Part shown: piece by piece, positions 36,201-40,608 of the stretch
How the letters are laid out: every line of letters starts with the position of its first letter
How positions within the stretch are numbered: the first letter of the stretch is position 1
Origin: Novosphingobium sp.
GTDB taxonomy: Bacteria > Pseudomonadota > Alphaproteobacteria > Sphingomonadales > Sphingomonadaceae
DNA length: 40,608 nt
Reading direction: 5' to 3'
Assembly: GCA_030697365.1 (NCBI GenBank)
Contig: JAUYQH010000044.1
Span: 1-40,608, forward strand
The notes under the pieces: model-generated
Databases searched by the model: none
Seen by the model: the letters and a program-made list of their open reading frames with translations, nothing else
What the model was told of the DNA's origin: nothing
Translations under genes and position numbers: made by a program

Positions 36201-36348
36201 ACAAGCCCAGCAGAAGCTGATGGACGATCCACAGACCTCTCACCCGTTCTATTGGGCGGCGTTCATCATTCTGGGTGACGGTTCCAGACCGCTGGTGCCG
36301 GCGGCGCAGGTCGCCGATGCGGGGTCCGGGGGATCTGCGACCAGATGA
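33262..36348 (+). CDS. Exported CHAT-domain (caspase-like) protein with TPR-like repeats
   Basis: A 1,028-residue protein of the CHAT group, caspase-fold cysteine peptidases related to separase. It begins with GTG in the TpsA stop and has a signal peptide (ALSALALAMCIPAPAAA-QA), so it is predicted to leave the cytoplasm, most likely to the periplasm. Residues about 30-200 are an unrecognised N-terminal domain with several cysteines; about 205-560 are helical TPR-like repeats (ALANQGLQQSNLGNFKGADD, AEAQGRSAEASGAFDKAIAA); about 640-1000 are the CHAT domain. The catalytic dyad is intact: H857 in LHFATHG and C906 in LSACDTAG. Tight overlap with tpsA argues for a role in processing, releasing or policing the exoprotein, but no such activity is shown by the sequence. 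It ends just before an inverted-repeat hairpin. Confidence 0.88.
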   Translation: MIAPRFTGTALSALALAMCIPAPAAAQADEGVSVRSSFRIGTSGVACSAQNAPLDPRLKGMFDRAYRLSCRDAAGSIGSLIAVRRALALGAEPSGMAGIDLSCGTAGETKLEGLGAVQTATCRDARSNVDYRRYALSRGGVSYFVEGLAGYDPALRLALATVVNDRSQMGEIRVATTEVSDPAAFARVQAGLLESSDARDEAYNRNNGGRFAESAEFFETIATRDRENPRSLAEALANQGLQQSNLGNFKGADDLFGEANRQIARGDGVTQRLLRNYRAINALNQRQSMRALEVLSEPVSAVSENFAEEALRQGIIESPLADQINRENIALQRLGGIDPGLSAAERAQILDAQAQMLSGIANRQRGRLDDASGLLIDASRVIEGVRDGRVTSTGFLRSEIQIELALIAEAQGRSAEASGAFDKAIAAIASAYPNSPALLAAQARKAAFLGRTGDAAGARALYAQVVEAAPGVPDAGSTMRTLLSPYFALLASDGGADAAKALFAASQVLQRPGVAQTQAILARELSEGNDEASSLFRLSVARSRDVARLEADVARMAAIAKPTPQDIENLRIGQETLSALRQEQVALTSKLSAFPRYNVLAPQSLAIGDLQSGLRTGEGYYKLMVVADDLYALFVTTDSARVVPIPGRLRDLEADVQVLRDSIVKVENGEQVNYPFDVARARQLYLKLFGAIDGEVQGLKHLVFEPDGPMLQLPPYLLVTADRGVTAYQARTKRADADAFDFTGVDWLGRGREVSIAVSPRGFLDIRALKPSSAARNYLGLGHNAVARTRPVGAVATECDWPIETWQSPISPDELFFAQGKLVRGGGEVRTDGQFTDSSLLADKTLDEYRVLHFATHGLVTAPRPGCPARPALVTSFGDSGSDGLLTFREIFDLKLDADLVILSACDTAGMATIGASRDAGVTTGGNFALDGLVRAFVGAGARSVIASHWPVPDDFDATKRLIGGLLDAQPGVPVAAALEQAQQKLMDDPQTSHPFYWAAFIILGDGSRPLVPAAQVADAGSGGSATR

Positions 36349-36351
36349 ACC

Positions 36352-36374
36352 TCATCCCGGCCCAGCCGGGATGA
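36352..36374. repeat. Perfect 10-bp inverted repeat between convergent genes
   Basis: TCATCCCGGC-CCA-GCCGGGATGA is a perfect stem with a 3-base loop. It lies between the CHAT stop (36348) and the convergent MBL-GAF stop (36389). It has the same CCCGGGATGA-type arm as the composite repeat at 21596-21681, so it is probably a minimal copy of the same family, and may serve as a bidirectional terminator. Confidence 0.75.
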
Positions 36375-36388
36375 CGATGCGATTCGTC

Positions 36389-38188
36389 TCACGCCATTGC
36401 GTAGCTGCTGGCCACGAGTTCCTGCTGCACCAGGCTGGCGAGATCGCGCAGGCGCGCGCGGTCGTCGTCGGTGAAGTCGCGCGGCCTTCCGTCGATTACG
36501 CACAGCGTTCCCGCGCAGTGGCCGTCGGACATGTAGATCGGCATCCCGGCATAAAACCGCACGTAAGGCGGACCCGAAACCACCGGATTATCCGCAAACC
36601 GGTCGTCGCGCAGCGCGTCGGGGATGATCAGCATCTCGCCCTCGGCGACCGCATGGGCGCAGAACGACATCTCGCGCGAGGATTCGGTGATGTCGGTACC
36701 GACGCACGACTTGAACCACTGGCGGTTGGCGTCGATCAGCGAGACGAGTGCGATCGGCACGTTGAACAGCGCCGCGGTCACCCGCGTAAGGCGGTCGAAC
36801 CGCTCTTCCGCTGGAGTATCGAGCAAGCCCAGCGCATGGAGCGCGGCGACGCGCTGCTCCTCGTCGGGAGGAACCGGCGCCGGAACCCAGCGGAACTGGC
36901 TGCGCAACAGCGCCGTGCGCATTCTCGCCCGGGCGAACTCCCGGCTGAACGGCCGCTTGAGCCAGTCGGTGTCTTTGGGCAGGTCGAGTTCTGTCGGCTT
37001 TGTATGCTCGCTGACGATCAGCACCGGCGGCTTGCCTTCCAGCCCCCTCCTGGCCCCGGCGATGTGCCTGGGCAACAGCGAGAAACTATCGACCGTGTCG
37101 GCATCGATCACCACCAGCCCGACCGCTTTGGGGGTATCCCCTGCAGCCGGTCCGTCTGTCCGCTTCTCGTCGAGGACGATAAGACCCTCGTCGATCATCC
37201 CCAAATGGAGCGGATCGGTAGCAAGCAGCGGCGCGCCGAGCAGACGCACGACCGGAACGCGGGTCTGCCGCGAGGTCGCTGTATCGGGACGATCGCCGGT
37301 CGCCTGCTTTTGCGACCGGGCAGTTCCCGTCAGCTGAATCTCCATGCCTTCCGCAGCGGCAAACACCTCGATGTCCGAACCGGCCGGACGGTTGGCGGCC
37401 AGGTCCACAAGCATGGCATCGATCTGGTCGTCGGTGCGGGTCGGATCGTGGTGGGTGAGGGCCAGCATCCGCGCACCGGCGGCCCGGCACATCTGTTCGG
37501 CATAGTGCGGGGTCGAATGGCCCCATCCGATCTTGGTCGCATACTCGGCCGGAGTGTATTGCGAATCGTGAATCACGAGGTCGGCGTCGCGGAAGAATTC
37601 GCTGTGCTCGCGGTCCTGACCGTGGATCTGGCCGCAGCCGTCGGCCAGATCGTGCGCGTGTGGCTCGTGGTCGCACGAATAGACCAGCGTCGCGCCTTCG
37701 CACTCCAGCTTGTAGGCCAGTGTCAGCGCGGGGTGGTTGAGGAAGCGGGTGGTGATCCGCACGTCACCGATCTCGAAAGTCTGCTCGGTCAGGTCGCGAT
37801 ATTCGACCTTGGCCCCGAACGCATCGAGCGTGACCGGGAAATAGGTGAACTCCATCTGCCCGGCCAGAGTTTCTCGCAAGGTGTCGCCGAACCCGCGCGG
37901 CGCATAGAAGGTCCACTTGTTGCCCGGAACGAACAGCGGGGCGAAGAACGGAATGCCCTGGATATGATCCCAGTGCGTGTGGCTGATGAGGATCGCGCCC
38001 TCATTGTTGTTCATCTTCTGCTTGAGGATGTGCTGGCCCAGATCGTGCGCGCCGGTGCCGCAATCGATGATGAGCCTCGTCCCGCCGGGAGAGTTGACCT
38101 CAACGCACGAGGTATTGCCACCATAGCGCACCGTTGCCGGGCCTGGCTTGGCGATCGAGCCCCGCGTTCCCCAGAAGCGGACCAGCAT
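36389..38188 (-). CDS. Metallo-beta-lactamase-fold / receiver-like / GAF fusion protein
   Basis: A 599-residue soluble three-part protein. Residues 1-270 are an MBL-fold hydrolase (MLVRFWGTRGSIAKPGP start; zinc motif H70-x-H72-x-D74-H75 in SHTHWDH; later CDHEPH and THHDPT), of the group with RNase Z-like or phosphodiesterase activity. Residues about 320-450 resemble a degenerate response-regulator receiver (VGLVVIDAD, PPVLIVSEH, WLKRPFSREF). Residues about 455-599 are a GAF domain (LLDTPAEERFDRLTR, ALVSLIDANRQWFKS, AGTLCVIDGRPRDF). ATG at 38188 has AGGGGG 8 bases upstream and starts the MBL fold; the 13 extra upstream residues of the longer frame are not needed. The combination suggests a signal-controlled hydrolase, possibly acting on a cyclic or phosphodiester second messenger. 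That is inference. Confidence 0.85.
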   Translation of the reverse strand: MLVRFWGTRGSIAKPGPATVRYGGNTSCVEVNSPGGTRLIIDCGTGAHDLGQHILKQKMNNNEGAILISHTHWDHIQGIPFFAPLFVPGNKWTFYAPRGFGDTLRETLAGQMEFTYFPVTLDAFGAKVEYRDLTEQTFEIGDVRITTRFLNHPALTLAYKLECEGATLVYSCDHEPHAHDLADGCGQIHGQDREHSEFFRDADLVIHDSQYTPAEYATKIGWGHSTPHYAEQMCRAAGARMLALTHHDPTRTDDQIDAMLVDLAANRPAGSDIEVFAAAEGMEIQLTGTARSQKQATGDRPDTATSRQTRVPVVRLLGAPLLATDPLHLGMIDEGLIVLDEKRTDGPAAGDTPKAVGLVVIDADTVDSFSLLPRHIAGARRGLEGKPPVLIVSEHTKPTELDLPKDTDWLKRPFSREFARARMRTALLRSQFRWVPAPVPPDEEQRVAALHALGLLDTPAEERFDRLTRVTAALFNVPIALVSLIDANRQWFKSCVGTDITESSREMSFCAHAVAEGEMLIIPDALRDDRFADNPVVSGPPYVRFYAGMPIYMSDGHCAGTLCVIDGRPRDFTDDDRARLRDLASLVQQELVASSYAMA

Positions 38189-38560
38189 GCAAACCCCCTG
38201 CATCGTTCTTGCCACACCATGCGGCAAAATTTGCCCGCCCGCCAGTGGTACGAACGGCCTATGTCTACAGGATGGAAATCGAGGGTGATGTGATCCGTTG
38301 CACTGGACGGAGAGACCGGCTTGAGCAGGCTGGAAAGTGGCTACCCGAGTTGGATCTTCATAGATTGTCTCTCAACGGCGCATGATGTCCGAGAGTCCGA
38401 AGCCAACTACCATGCAGCCAACGAGATCCTCGATATGGTCGCATTGACTCAAATGAAACCGCCTCCGGAAACCCGGGACGCTTCAACTTGCCGCTAAGCC
38501 TTCAAGTTTACTCGTCCCCGAGACTTGAACACCAGTTGCAAATCGTTGAAACGTCCATGT
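38189..38560. other. 372-bp gap with lower-GC relic sequence and a possible 58-codon ORF
   Basis: The space between two minus-strand genes is poorer in GC than its surroundings. A plus-strand frame from TTG at 38321, with GGAGAG six bases upstream, runs to TAA at 38495-38497 and encodes 58 residues beginning MSRLESGYPSWIFIDCLSTA. A second frame (ATG at 38272 to about 38385) overlaps it. Neither resembles a family I know. It may be a gene remnant or a small unannotated gene. The promoter of the MBL-GAF gene should lie at the left end of this gap. No IS ends or direct repeats were noticed. Confidence 0.3.
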
Positions 38561-39655
38561 TCAAGCAAGCACGAGAACTGCGAAAGCAAGGGCGGCGGCG
38601 AAAGAAGCAAATGTTGCGGCCAGGACGGGCACCGTGGTGCGCCAGCCCATCTCCAGCAGGAGGTCGAGCCGGGTGCGCATCGCGGTTGCGGTCACCGCGA
38701 GCAGCAGCAGTCCTTTCGATCCTGCGAGCAGCGCGCCGGTCACAGGAGCGGGCATCGCAACAGCGCTGTTGAGCGCCATTGCCGCGAGGAAGGCGACGAT
38801 GAACCATGGCATCGCCATGCGCCGCCATAATGGCTGCGCACCGCCGCCTGCCTCCCGCCCGATCGCGAAAGCAACCAGCGCGACGACCGGGGCCAGCAGC
38901 GCGACGCGCGCGAGCTTGACGATGGTCGCCGCACTGCCCGCCTCGTCCGAGAAGGCGAACCCGCCGCCGATCGCTTGTGCCACGTCGTGGATCGAGGCGC
39001 CGATCAGGAAACCGGCTTGGCGATCACTGAGGCCAAGCTCGGCTGCAATAACCGGATAGACCGACATCGCCATCGCGCTCGCCAACGACACACCCACAAG
39101 GGTCAGTGCGAACTGGGCTTGGCTCAGGCGGCTCTTCCCCACCACACCGTACAGCGCGAGCGCAGCCGATGCGCCGCAGATCGCGGTCGCGCCGCCGGCA
39201 AGGATTCCGGTGTAAGCGTTTTGCCCTGCAAGGCGCGCACCGGCCAGCGCCGCCCCCATCGCGGAGGCCATCACCACGAGCAGCGCGATAAACGGCGTGA
39301 CTCCCAACGCGGCGATTTGGGAGAACGTCACCTGGAAGCCGAGGATCACGATACCCGCGCGCAGGAAAGTGCGCGAGGCGAAGTCGAGCCCGCGGTGGGT
39401 GCGCGCGTCGTGCGCCACGAAATTGAGCGATAGTCCGATCAGCAGGCCGAGCAGGATGATCGGAAAACCGTAGTGCTCGGCCAGCCAGGCGGCGGCAAGG
39501 CTGGCGACCGCGCAAATCGCAAGTCCGGGAAGCAGCGGTTCGGGCGGGGCAGCACTTGGCGGCGTTGCGGCAGCGAGATCGAGTTCGCCGAACAGGTCGC
39601 CGGCAAAGGCAAATGGCGGTTCGCGCATTGCGGGTGGACCTTCGCGCTTCGCCAT
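38561..39655 (-). CDS. YeiH/YadS family putative sulfate exporter
   Basis: A 364-residue inner-membrane protein of the YeiH family (about ten helices; E. coli YeiH is 349), often labelled putative sulfate exporter without direct proof. Seen: the hydrophobic first helix LLPGLAICAVASLAAAWLAE, the family region LRAGIVILGFQVTF, the conserved GGATAICGASAALAL and IGASIHDVAQAIGGG, and a hydrophobic C-terminus. ATG at 39655 with GGGGACGA just ahead was preferred to the longer frame; MREPPFAFAG nine residues later is another possible start. It is divergent from the MFS gene, with 105 bp between them. What it transports here is unknown. Confidence 0.87.
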   Translation of the reverse strand: MAKREGPPAMREPPFAFAGDLFGELDLAAATPPSAAPPEPLLPGLAICAVASLAAAWLAEHYGFPIILLGLLIGLSLNFVAHDARTHRGLDFASRTFLRAGIVILGFQVTFSQIAALGVTPFIALLVVMASAMGAALAGARLAGQNAYTGILAGGATAICGASAALALYGVVGKSRLSQAQFALTLVGVSLASAMAMSVYPVIAAELGLSDRQAGFLIGASIHDVAQAIGGGFAFSDEAGSAATIVKLARVALLAPVVALVAFAIGREAGGGAQPLWRRMAMPWFIVAFLAAMALNSAVAMPAPVTGALLAGSKGLLLLAVTATAMRTRLDLLLEMGWRTTVPVLAATFASFAAALAFAVLVLA

Positions 39656-39760
39656 CGCTCGTCCCCCTGTCGTGGACCTGTTGTCTCGCGGTGTCATATC
39701 GTGCTTTGCCTTATGCCGCACCGCCGCTAGAGTGCAAGCCGGGACCGGGGAGAACGAACG

Positions 39761-40608
39761 ATGTCAGATGACAGTAGCGTGCGGGTCCGGCGGCTCCTGA
39801 TCGCGTTGCTGTTTTTCGGCACGATCATCAATTACATCGACCGTCAGGTGCTGTCGCTGCTCAAGCCGACGATTTCGGCCGAATACGGCTGGGGCGACGC
39901 CGAGTTCGCGCACTTCGCTTCGGCCAGTCAGCTCGCCGCGGCGCTTGCGCTGCTGTTCGTCGGCTGGTTGGTCGACCGCTTCGGGGTGCGCCTGGCATAT
40001 GGCGCGGCGGTCGCGCTGTGGAGCGTTGCCGGAATGGCGCACGCGGTGGCCGCGACGGTCACCCAGTTCGTCACCGCGCGCGTGATGCTGGTCGCGTTCG
40101 AGGCGGTCAACACCCCCGCCGCAGTCAAGGCCGCGGCGCAGTACCTGCCGATCAAGCAGCGCTCGATGGCGATGGGGATCGTCAACACCGCGCCCAATAT
40201 CGGCAACATCCTCGCGCCCCTGACCGTCGTACCGTTCGCGCTGGCGTTCGGGTGGAAGGCGGCGTTCATCGTCACCGGGCTGCTCGGCTTCGTCTGGCTG
40301 GGGTTCTGGATTGCCGGCACCCGCCGCCTGCGGCCGCTGCCGCGCGCCGAAACCGCCGCCGGAACGTCGTCGACCTATCGTGAGGCACTGAGCGACCGCA
40401 AGACCTGGGCGATCGCCGGGGCCAAGGCAATTACCGATATGTTCTGGTGGTTCTTCACGTTCTGGCTACCGGATTTGTTCAACAAGGTATTCAACCTGTC
40501 GCAATCCGAACTGATCGGCCCAACCGCGCTGGCTTTCACGCTCGCCGCAATTGGCGCGCTGACCGCGGGCAAGTTGTTCGGGGTGCTGCTCGGAACCGGG
40601 CGCAGCGT
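39761..40608 (+). CDS. MFS transporter, ACS/ExuT-like, N-terminal part (cut by window edge)
   Basis: The first 282 residues of a major-facilitator transporter, running off the right edge. It has the N-terminal helix-1 signature NYIDRQVLS and the loop 2-3 motif DRFGVRLAYG, as in the anion:cation symporter (ACS) group that includes hexuronate transporter ExuT. Six N-terminal helices and the start of the C-terminal bundle (AIAGAKAITDMFWWFFTFW) are visible. ATG at 39761 follows GGGGAGAACGAACG. Sugar-acid uptake is the usual substrate class for this group, but no uronate catabolic genes lie in the window, so the substrate is open. Confidence 0.9.
   Translation, partial: MSDDSSVRVRRLLIALLFFGTIINYIDRQVLSLLKPTISAEYGWGDAEFAHFASASQLAAALALLFVGWLVDRFGVRLAYGAAVALWSVAGMAHAVAATVTQFVTARVMLVAFEAVNTPAAVKAAAQYLPIKQRSMAMGIVNTAPNIGNILAPLTVVPFALAFGWKAAFIVTGLLGFVWLGFWIAGTRRLRPLPRAETAAGTSSTYREALSDRKTWAIAGAKAITDMFWWFFTFWLPDLFNKVFNLSQSELIGPTALAFTLAAIGALTAGKLFGVLLGTGRS

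Noticed and set aside
34435..36243. A 602-codon minus-strand frame opposite the CHAT gene
   Set aside because: It is a shadow of the CHAT and TPR coding sequence and shows no protein features.

Overview
The window is high-GC DNA from an alphaproteobacterium, most likely Sphingomonadales (Sphingomonas / Erythrobacter / Novosphingobium type). The ATP synthase delta subunit has the sphingomonad-style N-terminus ([22 protein letters not shown] start). The intergenic hairpin repeats belong to the 'CCCGGG..TAGCCCGGGATGA' kind common in that order. Many genes overlap by 1-4 bp (ATGA, GTGA, TGATG), and GTG starts are frequent. No rRNA, complete tRNA, CRISPR array, transposase or integrase was recognised, so this looks like chromosomal backbone carrying a few accessory modules.

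Layout. 1-1561 (minus): start of the F1 ATP synthase operon, atpH-atpA, with atpA running off the left edge. 1733-2413: dienelactone hydrolase. 2439-3971 (minus): membrane-tethered trypsin-like protease. 4072-6325 (plus): DUF1203 protein, Ada DNA-alkylation repair protein and an isocitrate-lyase/PEP-mutase family protein, overlapping end to start. 6322-9131 (minus): priA and a glutathione transferase. 9175-13080 (plus): Tat-type DUF4197 lipoprotein, transaldolase-like fsa, cobT and a nitroreductase. 13291-16842 (plus): CHASE2 adenylyl cyclase followed by two paralogous exported proteins. 16896-19749 (plus): cysS, an orphan RES-domain protein and a 2-hydroxyacid dehydrogenase. 19916-23878 (plus): acetolactate-synthase-like TPP enzyme, a composite palindromic repeat, an aldehyde dehydrogenase and a TauE/SafE permease. 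24027-36348 (plus): a 12.3-kb two-partner-secretion cassette. 36389-38188 (minus): metallo-beta-lactamase / receiver-like / GAF fusion. 38561-39655 (minus): YeiH-type exporter. 39761-40608 (plus): start of an MFS transporter.

The most striking module is the cassette at 24-36 kb. It encodes an outer-membrane TpsB transporter, a 2,484-residue Gly/Asn-rich TpsA exoprotein, and a 1,028-residue CHAT-domain protein that has its own signal peptide and an intact His/Cys dyad. The three genes are fused by 1- and 4-bp overlaps, so they are almost certainly one transcript. A caspase-like protease exported next to a giant adhesin suggests a maturation, release or surveillance role for the CHAT protein; this is inference. 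About 8.5 kb upstream, a CHASE2-adenylyl cyclase with two exported, cysteine-conserving paralogs forms a second envelope-sensing module that may be related.

The rest is housekeeping or simple metabolism. All functions are read from sequence motifs; no database search was run. Start sites were moved inward from the longest open frame where a signal peptide, ribosome-binding site or family N-terminus argued for it.
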